Positions 8,935 through 16,383 of a stretch of DNA of 35,395 bases are shown here, one piece after another. The DNA is from an uncultured Collinsella sp. (GTDB lineage: Bacteria > Actinomycetota > Coriobacteriia > Coriobacteriales > Coriobacteriaceae): the NCBI GenBank assembly GCA_902461085.1, contig CABPWH010000017.1:1-35395 (forward strand), read 5' to 3'. The notes under the pieces were generated by a model. That model searched no databases, was not told the origin of the DNA, and saw only the letters and a program-made list of their open reading frames with translations. The translations under genes and the position numbers were made by a program. Within the stretch, counting starts at the first letter, position 1; each line of letters opens with the position of its first letter.

Positions 8935-10117
8935 CGAGAAGCGCCTCCACTCCGGGCAGGGCCTTACCCTCGACGAGCTCCATGGAAGCGCCACCACCGG
9001 TGGAGATCCAGCTCATCTTGTCGGCCAGGTTGAACTTGTTGACAGCTGCGACGGAGTCGCCACCGCCGATGATCGAGGTGCAGTCAGCCTCGGCGAGAGC
9101 CTCGGCGATAGCCTGGGTGCCGTGAGCAAAGTTGTCAAACTCGAAGACGCCCATGGGGCCATTCCAGAACACGGTCTTGGCGCCCTTGACGGCCTCGGCG
9201 TAGAGCTCCTCGGTCTTGGGGCCGATGTCCATACCCTCACGATCGTCGGGGATAGCGTCGGAAGCGACAACCTCGGGGACAGCGTCCTCGCCAAAGTGAT
9301 CGGCAACACGGTTGTCGATGGGGAGCAGGATCTTGACGCCCTTCTCCTCGGCCTTCTTGAGCATCTCGCCAGCGCGCTCGACCCAGTCCTCTTCCTTGAG
9401 GGACTGACCGACGGTCAGGCCCTGAGCCAGGAAGAAGGTGTAGGCCATGCCGCCACCGATGATCAGGGTGTCAGCGGAGTCGATAAGGTGATCGAGAACG
9501 CCGATCTTGGAGGAAACCTTGGAACCGCCGACGATGGCGACGAAGGGACGCTCGGGCTCGGCGAAGATGCCGGTCAGCGTGTCGACCTCCTTCTCGAGAA
9601 GGAAGCCGGCGACTGCGGGCAGATAAGCGGCGGGGCCCACGACGGAACCCTGGGCGCGGTGAGCGGTGCCGAAGGCATCGAGAACGAAGACGTCACCATA
9701 GGAAGCGAGCTTCTTGGCGATCTCGGGATCGTTCTTCTTCTCACGCTTATCGAAGCGGACGTTCTCGAGAACGAGAACCTTGCCCGGCTCGACGGCAGCG
9801 ACAGCCTCGGCAGCCTTCTCGCCGTAAGTGTCGGCGACAAAGGCAACGTCGAGACCAGAGAGCTCGGCAAGCTTCTTGGCGACAGGCTCAAGGGAGAGCT
9901 CAGGCTGGAAGCCAGTGCCCTCGGGACGGCCGAGGTGGCTCATGAGGATGACGCGAGCGTTGTGCTCAACGAGATAGTTGATGGTGGGCAGGGCAGCCTT
10001 GATACGGGTGGTGTCGCCAACGACTCCATCCTTGATAGGCACGTTGAAGTCAACGCGGACGAGAACGCGCTTGCCGTCGACATCGATGTCGCGGACGGTC
10101 TTCTTGGTAAAGGCCAT
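8927..10117 (-). CDS. pgk: Phosphoglycerate kinase
   Basis: This 396-residue cytoplasmic enzyme transfers the acyl phosphate of 1,3-bisphosphoglycerate to ADP. N-domain motifs are VRVDFNVPIKDG and LMSHLGRPEG; C-domain nucleotide-site motifs are FWNGPMGVFE, GGGDSVAAV and STGGGASMELVEGK. I chose the ATG at 10117 (MAFTKKTVRD) because it gives the family length; a longer reading to 10153 would add residues that belong to the leader. The ribosome site is a GAAAGG about 11 bases upstream. The leader holds a perfect 7-bp stem (GTCTGCC/GGCAGAC, 10141-10163). There is no room for an obvious promoter between this leader and the gap terminator, so pgk probably depends on readthrough from gap. Confidence 0.96.
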   Translation of the reverse strand: MAFTKKTVRDIDVDGKRVLVRVDFNVPIKDGVVGDTTRIKAALPTINYLVEHNARVILMSHLGRPEGTGFQPELSLEPVAKKLAELSGLDVAFVADTYGEKAAEAVAAVEPGKVLVLENVRFDKREKKNDPEIAKKLASYGDVFVLDAFGTAHRAQGSVVGPAAYLPAVAGFLLEKEVDTLTGIFAEPERPFVAIVGGSKVSSKIGVLDHLIDSADTLIIGGGMAYTFFLAQGLTVGQSLKEEDWVERAGEMLKKAEEKGVKILLPIDNRVADHFGEDAVPEVVASDAIPDDREGMDIGPKTEELYAEAVKGAKTVFWNGPMGVFEFDNFAHGTQAIAEALAEADCTSIIGGGDSVAAVNKFNLADKMSWISTGGGASMELVEGKALPGVEALLDA

Positions 10118-10171
10118 GTTTGCTTCTACCTTTCGTACGTGTCTGCCTCCCATTACGGCAGACGATTTCCT

Positions 10172-10220
10172 ATAAAAAGGGCGCGACCCTAGGGTGTAAG
10201 CCCTATAAGGCCGCGCCCTT
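10172..10220 (-). terminator. Strong stem-loop terminator between gap and pgk
   Basis: The minus strand shows GGGCGCGGCC and GGGTCGCGCCC arms, extended inward by TAGGG/CCCTA, followed by TTTTTAT. It lies 38 bases after the gap stop and about 55 bases before the pgk ATG. It likely makes gap mRNA more abundant than pgk-tpiA-gpmI mRNA, with partial readthrough. Confidence 0.88.
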
Positions 10221-10257
10221 CTTTAGACGCTCAACGAGCTATTCGCTAAAAGCTAAA

Positions 10258-11283
10258 TTAAGCAACGAACTTCTCGAAGTACTTGATGGTGCGGACCATC
10301 TGAGAGGTGTAGGAGTTCTCGTTGTCGTACCAAGAGGTGACCTGAACGAGGGTCTGGCCGTTGCCGAGGTCAGAGCACATGGTCTGCGTGGCGTCGAAGA
10401 TGGAGCCGTGGGTCTCGCCGACGATGTCGCGGGAGACGATCTGGTCCTCGTTGTAGGCGAAGGTATCGGGGATGGTCTCGGCGTAGGCCTTCATGGCAGC
10501 GTTGACCTCGTCGACGGTGACTTTCTTGTCAACGACGGCGTAGAGGTTGGTCAGCGAGCCGGTCGGCGTCGGGACGCGCTGGGCGGCACCGATGAGCTTG
10601 CCGTTGAGCTCGGGGAGAACCAGGCCGATGGCCTTGGCAGCGCCCGTGGTGTTCGGGACGATGTTCTCGGAGCAGGCGCGGGAGCGACGGAAGTTGCCCT
10701 TGCGCTGCGGGCCGTCGAGCGGCATCTGGTCGCCGGTGAAGGCGTGGATGGTGGTCATGATGCCGGACACGATGGGAGCGAAGTCGTTGAGACCCTTGGC
10801 CATCGGGGCGAGGCAGTTGGTGGTGCAGGAAGCAGCGGAGATGATGTTGTCCTCAGCGGTCAGCGTCTCATGGTTGACGTTGTACACGATGGTGGGCAGA
10901 TCGCTGCCGGCCGGAGCGGAGATGACGACCTTCTTGGCGCCAGCGTTGATGTGGGCCTGAGCCTTAGCCTTGCTGGTGTAGAAGCCGGTGCACTCGAGAA
11001 CGACGTCGACGTCGAGGTCGCCCCAAGGCAGGTTGTTGGCGTCGGCCTCCTTGTAGATTTTGATCTCCTTGCCGTCAACGGTGATGGAATCCTCGCCAGC
11101 AACGACCTCGTGATCGCGAGCGTAGTTGCCCTGCGTGGAGTCGTACTTCAGCAGGTAAGCGAGCATATCGGGAGAGGTGAGGTCGTTGATAGCGACGATC
11201 TCGGAGCCCTCATGACCGAACATCTGACGGAAAGCCAGACGACCGATGCGACCGAAGCCGTTAATAGCAACCTTTACTGCCAT
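10258..11283 (-). CDS. gap: Glyceraldehyde-3-phosphate dehydrogenase, type I
   Basis: This 341-residue enzyme oxidises glyceraldehyde-3-phosphate to 1,3-bisphosphoglycerate. It shows the Rossmann motif INGFGRIGR, an Asp in AINDLTSP (residue 34) that points to NAD rather than NADP preference, the catalytic Cys153 in SAASCTTNCLAP, and the C-terminal SWYDNENSYTSQM segment. The start is ATG 11283, with a strong GAAAGGAG seven bases upstream; the frame remains open farther upstream only through leader sequence. It has its own promoter (11356-11385) and its own terminator, so it is at least partly monocistronic. Confidence 0.97.
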   Translation of the reverse strand: MAVKVAINGFGRIGRLAFRQMFGHEGSEIVAINDLTSPDMLAYLLKYDSTQGNYARDHEVVAGEDSITVDGKEIKIYKEADANNLPWGDLDVDVVLECTGFYTSKAKAQAHINAGAKKVVISAPAGSDLPTIVYNVNHETLTAEDNIISAASCTTNCLAPMAKGLNDFAPIVSGIMTTIHAFTGDQMPLDGPQRKGNFRRSRACSENIVPNTTGAAKAIGLVLPELNGKLIGAAQRVPTPTGSLTNLYAVVDKKVTVDEVNAAMKAYAETIPDTFAYNEDQIVSRDIVGETHGSIFDATQTMCSDLGNGQTLVQVTSWYDNENSYTSQMVRTIKYFEKFVA

Positions 11284-11355
11284 TGTGTCTCCTTTCGTAA
11301 GGCCCCCGCGAGCTACAGCGCCCGCCGTTGAGGCCCACAAACTAACCACTCGCCT

Positions 11356-11385
11356 AATATACCTTTTTTTTGACTTGAATTTCAC
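11356..11385 (-). promoter_or_regulatory. Candidate promoter of gap
   Basis: On the minus strand GTGAAA (-35-like, plus positions 11380-11385), an 18-base spacer with an A-tract, and TATATT (-10, 11356-11361) give a sigma-70-type promoter. The predicted start near 11349 leaves a leader of about 66 bases. The region is conspicuously AT-rich against its surroundings. Confidence 0.65.
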
Positions 11386-11417
11386 GAGAATGCTCGAAAT
11401 TGAAAATCAAATTTACG

Positions 11418-11431
11418 TTAAAACGTTTTAA
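11418..11431. promoter_or_regulatory. 14-bp perfect palindrome, LacI-family-like operator
   Basis: TTAAAACGTTTTAA is a perfect palindrome centred on CG, the form bound by LacI-family regulators, including catabolite regulators. It lies about 32 bases upstream of the gap -35 box, an activator-like position. The core AAACGTTTTA recurs at 24122-24131 upstream of the sialic-acid operon. Binding is inferred from form only. Confidence 0.45.
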
Positions 11432-11476
11432 AGAATAAAATAGCAGCTAAATCCGTATATAAGTCGATACTTCAAA

Positions 11477-12406
11477 CTACTTGTTTGCTTCAATGAGCTT
11501 TTCAAGCCTCAAAACGCGATGGTACAGGGCAGACTTCGACAAGGGAGGGTCAGCCATCTCGCCCAGATCGCGCAGCGACAGATCGGGATAGCGCTCGCGC
11601 AGGTCGCAAAAGACTGCCAAGGCGTCCGGAAGCGTGTCGCGCAAACCCCGCTGTTCGAGCTCATCGATCAACGCAAGCTGATGCTGGGCGGCACCCGCAC
11701 TTCTGGTCTGATTGGCCAGTTCGGCATTCACGCGACGGTTTACGTCGTTCTTAACCAATTTGACCGCGCGCGCTTCCTCGATCTCGGCAACGCTGCGCTT
11801 GGCGCCAATCAGCTTTAGGAGCTGCTCGATCTCCTCGGCGCTCTTAATGTAGACAGCAAAGGATCCGCGCCGCGCGTTAACGCGCGCATGGACCCCAATC
11901 TGCTCCAATAGATCGCAAAGTCCCCGGGCATACTGCTCGCCCTGCACCGCGATCTCCAAATGAAAGTCGCCGCGGGGATCGGCCACGAAACCGCCGGCGA
12001 TGAGCGCGCCGCGGATGTAGGCAAGCCTGCAGCAGGGACGGGCAACGATGTGCCGGGGAACACCGGCGACGAGCCCTCCCCTGCGGTCTAGAATGCCCAG
12101 CAGCACCAGAGCCTTGTCCAGGTCGGGTTGATCGGGCAGGGTAATGAGATAGTTACGGACCTTATGCAAGACCGATTTACGAACGGTGAATTCCGTTTTG
12201 AGCTTAAGGATGCGATGCGTCAGTGTGATCATCGTGCGCGCGACGGCACCCGTCTCGGTCGCGACCGTCAAACGATACCGCCCGGAGCCGGCCAGCGAAA
12301 GTGTACCGCTCACACGCGTCAGGGCGGCAAGCGTCGACAAATCGCAGTATTCACATTCGGGTTCGCAGCGCGCGAGCTCGTCACGCACCTCGGCGGTAAA
12401 CGACAT
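11477..12406 (-). CDS. whiA: DNA-binding protein WhiA
   Basis: This 309-residue protein has an N-terminal LAGLIDADG-like domain (MSFTAEVRDELARC at the start; CCRLAYIRGALIAGGFVADP in the middle) and a C-terminal helix-turn-helix (SLRDLGEMADPPLSKSALYH). In streptomycetes WhiA controls sporulation septation; in non-sporulating Gram-positives it affects division and chromosome organisation. The N-terminus has three close cysteines (CEPECEYC). It begins six bases after the rapZ stop and is surely cotranscribed with it. The usual third member, yvcK, is missing between them. No clear terminator follows, so transcripts may run on toward gap. Confidence 0.95.
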   Translation of the reverse strand: MSFTAEVRDELARCEPECEYCDLSTLAALTRVSGTLSLAGSGRYRLTVATETGAVARTMITLTHRILKLKTEFTVRKSVLHKVRNYLITLPDQPDLDKALVLLGILDRRGGLVAGVPRHIVARPCCRLAYIRGALIAGGFVADPRGDFHLEIAVQGEQYARGLCDLLEQIGVHARVNARRGSFAVYIKSAEEIEQLLKLIGAKRSVAEIEEARAVKLVKNDVNRRVNAELANQTRSAGAAQHQLALIDELEQRGLRDTLPDALAVFCDLRERYPDLSLRDLGEMADPPLSKSALYHRVLRLEKLIEANK

Positions 12407-12412
12407 GCAGAC

Positions 12413-13333
12413 CTATGCTTTCGTGTTGGCGCGCGACAGGTCGCGATGGGAAATGCTCACGTGATATTGGGCGCCTTCCAAATAACGTGCCGTGGCCTCG
12501 GCGATGGCAACGCTGCGGTGTTGACCGCCCGTGCAGCCGATGGCAATAGAAAGCTGTGGCTTGCCCTCCGCGATATAGCCGGGCATGACCGTATCGAGCA
12601 GCTGCGTCCAGGCCTTCCAGAACTCCTGGGTCTTGGGATGGTCCAGAACAAAGTCAGAGACTTTCTTATCGAGACCGGTCATGGTGCGCATCTCGGGATC
12701 GTAGAACGGATTGGGCAGGAAGCGGACGTCGATCATAATGTCCGCCTCGACGGGCATGCCGTGCTTAAAGCCAAACGAGAACACGTGAACGTCCATGAGC
12801 TGCTGGTCGGACAGCTCGGAGAACGCCATGCGCAATTTGTTGCGCAGGGCAGAGGTGCGCAGACGGCTCGTGTCGATGATCATATCGGCTCGATCGCGCA
12901 CGCCCTGCAGCTGCAGGCGCTCGCGCTGAATCGCATCTGCAGTAGTCTCCCCCGGCTTGGCAATGGGGTGGCGGCGGCGGTTTTCGCTATAACGACGGAT
13001 CAGCACCTCGTCAGAAGCCTCCAGGAACACGATGTCACAGCTCATCTCGCGCTCCTCGAGCGCGGCAACGGCATCGAGCAGCTCATCGAACAAGCCCTGG
13101 CTGCGCAGGTCGCAGGTGACGGCAAGATGCCTGCCCACGCCCGTATTGATGCCGACGAGTTCGGCAAGCTGGGCGATCAGACGCGGAGGCAAGTTGTCGA
13201 TGCAAAAATAGCCCATGTCCTCGAACACATGCATGGCCTGCGTTCGGCCCGATCCGGACATTCCGGTGATGATGACGATATCGGGGATGCGCTCCGAGCG
13301 CTCCGCCGCATCCATGGCATCTCCCTTTTGCAT
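12413..13333 (-). CDS. rapZ: RapZ/YvcJ-family P-loop nucleotide-binding protein
   Basis: This protein is about 306 residues long. The N-terminal P-loop reads GMSGSGRTQ, with Arg where most bacteria have Lys; this variant is usual in actinobacterial RapZ. It is followed by FEDMGYFCIDNLPP. The C-terminal domain has FGFKHGMP, DVRFLPNPF and IGCTGGQHRSVAIAE, the region that in E. coli RapZ binds the GlmZ/GlmY small RNAs and glucosamine-6-P. The Gram-positive role is less clear. ATG 13333 has a perfect AGGAGG six bases upstream; ATG 13315 also has a ribosome site and is a possible alternative. A terminator ends directly at its ribosome site, which raises the question of how rapZ is transcribed. Confidence 0.94.
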   Translation of the reverse strand: MQKGDAMDAAERSERIPDIVIITGMSGSGRTQAMHVFEDMGYFCIDNLPPRLIAQLAELVGINTGVGRHLAVTCDLRSQGLFDELLDAVAALEEREMSCDIVFLEASDEVLIRRYSENRRRHPIAKPGETTADAIQRERLQLQGVRDRADMIIDTSRLRTSALRNKLRMAFSELSDQQLMDVHVFSFGFKHGMPVEADIMIDVRFLPNPFYDPEMRTMTGLDKKVSDFVLDHPKTQEFWKAWTQLLDTVMPGYIAEGKPQLSIAIGCTGGQHRSVAIAEATARYLEGAQYHVSISHRDLSRANTKA

Positions 13334-13344
13334 GTGTGCCTCCT

Positions 13345-13380
13345 AAAACAAGCGCGGGACCCGGCCAGCGGATCCCGCGC
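13345..13380 (-). terminator. Terminator between nanE and rapZ, abutting the rapZ ribosome site
   Basis: The minus strand shows GCGCGGGATCC and GGGTCCCGCGC arms (11 bp, one G-U pair, 7-base loop) followed by TTGTTTT, then at once AGGAGG and the rapZ ATG. It ends the nan operon but leaves no space for a separate rapZ promoter downstream of it. Confidence 0.9.
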
Positions 13381-13431
13381 GATCAATTGCCTTTATTGAG
13401 TATACCGCCCCGAGCGGATACGAGGCCTGTC

Positions 13432-14118
13432 TTACGCCTCAAGCGCAGCCTTGAACCAACTTGTAATACTCGTGGGGTGCGTGATGGCGGTGCCGACGAC
13501 AACGGCCCAGGCGCCCGCATCGATCGCGGCGCGGGCCTCCTCGGGCGTATGCACGCGGCCCTCGCAGATGATGGGAAGACCGGGGAATTCCTCGGTCGCC
13601 TGACGCAGGAGCGGCAGGTCGGGGCCATCGGCCATGGTGCAGTCGATGGCGGCGACACCGTGAGAAAGCGTGGTTGATACCAGGTCGAAGCCCATATCAA
13701 CCGCACGGCGAATGTCCTCGATGGTGGCACAATCCGCCATCAGGAGCACACCCTCCTCGTGCAGCGGGCGGAAGGTATCCTCGACGGTCTTGCCATCGGG
13801 ACGCGGGCGATCAGTGGCATCAATTGCCACGATGTCAGCACCGGCGGCAACACAGGCGCGAGCGTGGCGCAGCGTCGGCGTGATGTAGACGCCCTCGTGA
13901 CCATCCTTCCACAAGCCGATGACGGGGACCTCGCAGCGGCCCTTAATGGCGGCGATGTCGGCAAGGCCCTGGCAGCGAATGGCGGCGGCGCCGCCGAGCT
14001 CGCAAGCGCGAGACATTTGAGCCATGGTCTCGGGCGTGCGAAGCGGCTCGCCCATATACGCCTGAACGCTCACGACGAGCTTGCCCTTCAGGGATTGAAT
14101 CAAAGGATCGACGGTCAT
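13432..14118 (-). CDS. nanE: N-acetylmannosamine-6-phosphate 2-epimerase
   Basis: This 228-residue TIM-barrel enzyme converts ManNAc-6-P to GlcNAc-6-P in sialic acid catabolism. Family motifs are LVVSVQAYMGEPL, AAAIRCQGLADI, PVIGLWKDGHEGVYITP (catalytic Lys), ADIVAIDATDRPRP (catalytic Asp), LMADCATIED and GRVHTPEEARAAIDAGAWAVVVGTAIT. I chose ATG 14118 (MTVDPLIQSLKG) for correct family length and a GAAAGG about 12 bases upstream; upstream frame sequence falls in a hairpin. It is the last gene of the operon, separated from nanK by a large RNA hairpin and closed by a terminator 52 bases downstream. Confidence 0.95.
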   Translation of the reverse strand: MTVDPLIQSLKGKLVVSVQAYMGEPLRTPETMAQMSRACELGGAAAIRCQGLADIAAIKGRCEVPVIGLWKDGHEGVYITPTLRHARACVAAGADIVAIDATDRPRPDGKTVEDTFRPLHEEGVLLMADCATIEDIRRAVDMGFDLVSTTLSHGVAAIDCTMADGPDLPLLRQATEEFPGLPIICEGRVHTPEEARAAIDAGAWAVVVGTAITHPTSITSWFKAALEA

Positions 14119-14143
14119 GTTCGACTCAACCTTTCTAAAAACA

Positions 14144-14241
14144 GCCTTCTGAGACACCGCACCTTGACGTTCAAACCGTCGCTCACGTACCGAAGTACGC
14201 TTCGCTCCTCTTTCACGTCAATCTGCGGCACCTCAGAAGGC
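14144..14241 (-). other. Long RNA hairpin with UUCG tetraloop and U-tract upstream of nanE
   Basis: The 98-base nanK-nanE gap folds on the minus strand. GCCTTCTGAG pairs with CTCAGAAGGC, then three G-U pairs, CCGCA/TGCGG and TTGACGT/ACGTCAA. Inside is a six-pair hairpin closed by C(UUCG)G (GTAC-TTCG-GTAC). The 3' arm is followed by TGTTTTTAG and then the nanE ribosome site. Mismatches in the outer stem are G-U wobbles only in the minus-strand RNA, and UUCG exists only on that strand, so the structure belongs to the operon transcript. It could be an attenuator, an mRNA-processing site or a mobile palindromic repeat. Confidence 0.7.
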
Positions 14242-14258
14242 GCACTTGGTAGTTATGT

Positions 14259-15224
14259 TTACTTCAACGATGCAAGAAGGTGTTCGGCGGCACCGATGAG
14301 CGGAGCATCGCCCTCCAGAGAACCGATGAGGATCGGCGTGTCCTGAAGCGGGTCGAGCGCCTGGCTGGCATAGCCCTCGTGCACCGAATCCTTCCACGTC
14401 TGCGAACGCCAATCGGAACCTTGGTGAATCACGCCGCCCGAAAGCACGATGACCTCAGGGTCCAGGATGTTAGCGAGCGAGCCCAAGCTGGCACCCAGCG
14501 CAAAGCCGGCGTCATGGATGACCTCAGTCGCCTTTGCGTCGCCAGCACGGCACAGGTCGTTCACGTCGCGACCGACCGAAGGACGGCTGGGGTCGACGCG
14601 ACCGAAGCGCTCGTCGTACATACGGCCAATCGAGGTGCCCGAGGCTACCGACTCAAGATGGCCAGAACGACCACAGGCGCAGGGAATGCCGGCGGCAGCC
14701 GAGCACTCGATGTGGCCCATATGACCGGCAGCGCCATGGAAGCCCTGCATCACGCGGCCGTTCTCGACATATGCGCCGCCGATGCCCGTGCCGATGCCCA
14801 GGCACAAGACGGAGAACTTGCCCTTGCCGACGCCCCAGTGGGCCTCGCCCAGAGCATGAGCCTGCACGTCGCCCACAACGGCAACGGGAAGACCAAGGTC
14901 CTCGCGCAGACGCGGCCCCAACTGAACGCCGGACCAGCCGGGCATAATCTCGTTGGCATACGCGATGGCGCCCGTCTTGGGATCGACGACGCCTGCGGCA
15001 CCGATACCGACACCGAGGACCTCGACATCGGGATTCGCCTCAAGAGCGGCCTTGATGGACGCCTCGATCCGCTGGAAAACGGCCTCGCCGCCCTCCTGGG
15101 CCTCGGTAGGAACCTCGGCCTCAAATACGGGATGGGGCACGCTGCCGTCAGCCGGGTACTCCATGATGGCGGTCGCGATCTTAGTTCCGCCGATATCGAC
15201 AGAGCAGACGTACTTGTTCTCCAT
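14259..15224 (-). CDS. nanK: ROK-family sugar kinase, probable N-acetylmannosamine kinase
   Basis: This 321-residue kinase would phosphorylate ManNAc at O6. It shows the phosphate-binding SVDIGGTKIATAI, GVGIGAAGVVDPKTG, the second nucleotide loop CLGIGTGIGGAYV, the sugar-site HMGHIECS, and a zinc motif CACGRSGHLE in which the last Cys of the usual CxCGxxGC is His. ATG 15224 (MENKYVCSVDIGG) has AAGGAG seven bases upstream. Specificity for ManNAc over glucose comes from the neighbouring nanA and nanE, not from the sequence itself. It lies between two large hairpins. Confidence 0.86.
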   Translation of the reverse strand: MENKYVCSVDIGGTKIATAIMEYPADGSVPHPVFEAEVPTEAQEGGEAVFQRIEASIKAALEANPDVEVLGVGIGAAGVVDPKTGAIAYANEIMPGWSGVQLGPRLREDLGLPVAVVGDVQAHALGEAHWGVGKGKFSVLCLGIGTGIGGAYVENGRVMQGFHGAAGHMGHIECSAAAGIPCACGRSGHLESVASGTSIGRMYDERFGRVDPSRPSVGRDVNDLCRAGDAKATEVIHDAGFALGASLGSLANILDPEVIVLSGGVIHQGSDWRSQTWKDSVHEGYASQALDPLQDTPILIGSLEGDAPLIGAAEHLLASLK

Positions 15225-15295
15225 GTCGTTCTCCTTAGGAGATAAAAACAACTACAGGAAATGAAGGCGGTGTTATCGCCGCAGCATGATAAAGG

Positions 15296-15391
15296 TTTCC
15301 CAGGTGCCCGAGGTTGGGGTGAAAGTGGTCGGGCGTTGACCTAATGGGTCACGCCCGGCCACTTGAGCCCCAAGATCGGGTGCCTGGGGAA
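15296..15391. repeat. Long imperfect palindrome between nanA and nanK
   Basis: Arms of about 45 bases (from TTTCCCAGG at 15296 to CCTGGGGAA ending at 15391) pair around a TAATG loop, starting four bases after the nanA stop. Most imperfect positions become G-U wobbles, and two adjacent ones become tandem G-A pairs, if the plus strand is the RNA; on the minus strand they are A-C or C-U mismatches. There is no clear U-tract on the minus strand. It may be a palindromic mobile repeat, an mRNA stabiliser, or the trace of an antisense RNA. Confidence 0.65.
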
Positions 15392-15394
15392 GCT

Positions 15395-16315
15395 TTACAG
15401 GAGACCGTTGTCCTGGAGGACCTTCTTAATCGCCTCGACGTTCTCGCCGGTCATGGCCTTCACCGGGCGCGGCATGGTCGGGCTGTCGAAGATGCCCATG
15501 AGGTTCATAGCGGTCTTGAAGGCGCCGACGCCACCGGCATAGCCCTGAACGCCCGAGGTGACATCCCAGATGTGGGAAATCTCGTTGAGGCGATCCTGCT
15601 CGGCCTTGACGGTAGCCCAGTCGCCGGCCTGAGCGGCCTTCCACTGACGCACGTAGCCCTCGGGCTCAACGTTGGCGAGACCCGGGACGGAACCGTCGGC
15701 GCCGCCGAGGTAAGCACCGTCGACGACGACCTCGTGACCGGTGAGGATGCTCATCGGGTGGCCGTTCTTCTCGTTCTCCTGAACGAGGTAGCGGAACGAG
15801 ATGTCATCACCCGAGGAATCCTTGACGCCGGCCAGGACGCCCTCGGCGCCGAGCTTGGCAAGGAGCTTCCAGGGGAGCTTGGTGTGGACGCACACGGGGA
15901 TGTCGTAGGCGAAGATGGGCAGGTCGAGCTCCTCGTGCAGGATGCGGAAGTGCTCCTCGACCTCGGTCATGCCCTGCAGGGCATAGAACGGGCAGGTGGC
16001 GACGAGCGCATCGGCGCCCAGCTCCTGAGCGACCTTACCATGCTCGATCATGCGCTCGGTCTCGGTATCGATGATGCCGACCAGAACGGGAACGCGGTGG
16101 TCGACGATGCGCACGGCCTCGGCGACAATCTGGCGACGGCGCTCGTCGGTGGAGAAGACGACCTCGCCCGAGGAGCCCAGGAAGAACAGGCCATCGACGC
16201 CGGCATCGATCATGCGGTTGATGCTGCGCTCAAAGGAGGCAACATCAAGCTGGTGGTCTTCGGTATCGGGAACAACGACGGGAGGGATAACGCCGGTGAA
16301 TTTCTGAGTTGCCAC
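15395..16315 (-). CDS. nanA: DapA-superfamily aldolase, probable N-acetylneuraminate lyase
   Basis: This 306-residue TIM-barrel class I aldolase would split N-acetylneuraminate to ManNAc and pyruvate. The Schiff-base lysine is Lys165 (LAGVKDSSGD) and the catalytic tyrosine Tyr137 (IFAYDIPV), the same numbers as in E. coli NanA. The pyruvate-binding loop reads LGSSGEV rather than the GGSTGE of classical NanA, so another 2-keto-acid aldolase activity is possible. The start is GTG 16315 with AAGGAG seven bases upstream; a longer frame exists but would overlap the previous gene. Association with nanK and nanE makes sialate the best guess. Confidence 0.78.
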   Translation of the reverse strand: MATQKFTGVIPPVVVPDTEDHQLDVASFERSINRMIDAGVDGLFFLGSSGEVVFSTDERRRQIVAEAVRIVDHRVPVLVGIIDTETERMIEHGKVAQELGADALVATCPFYALQGMTEVEEHFRILHEELDLPIFAYDIPVCVHTKLPWKLLAKLGAEGVLAGVKDSSGDDISFRYLVQENEKNGHPMSILTGHEVVVDGAYLGGADGSVPGLANVEPEGYVRQWKAAQAGDWATVKAEQDRLNEISHIWDVTSGVQGYAGGVGAFKTAMNLMGIFDSPTMPRPVKAMTGENVEAIKKVLQDNGLL

Positions 16316-16383
16316 AAGAATCTCCTTAGTTGTCTGGCGGGCGGCCCTATGCCACCCACTCTTGTTGGCAGTGTCCAGGCCGT

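Noticed and set aside
10141..10163. pgk leader stem (GTCTGCC/GGCAGAC) as a riboswitch
   Set aside because: A single 7-bp stem with a nine-base loop and no conserved aptamer-like sequence; it may stabilise the leader but supports no more.
9978..11331. Plus-strand frames opposite pgk and gap that cross the intergenic region
   Set aside because: They cross a strong terminator and promoter belonging to the minus-strand genes and show no domain.
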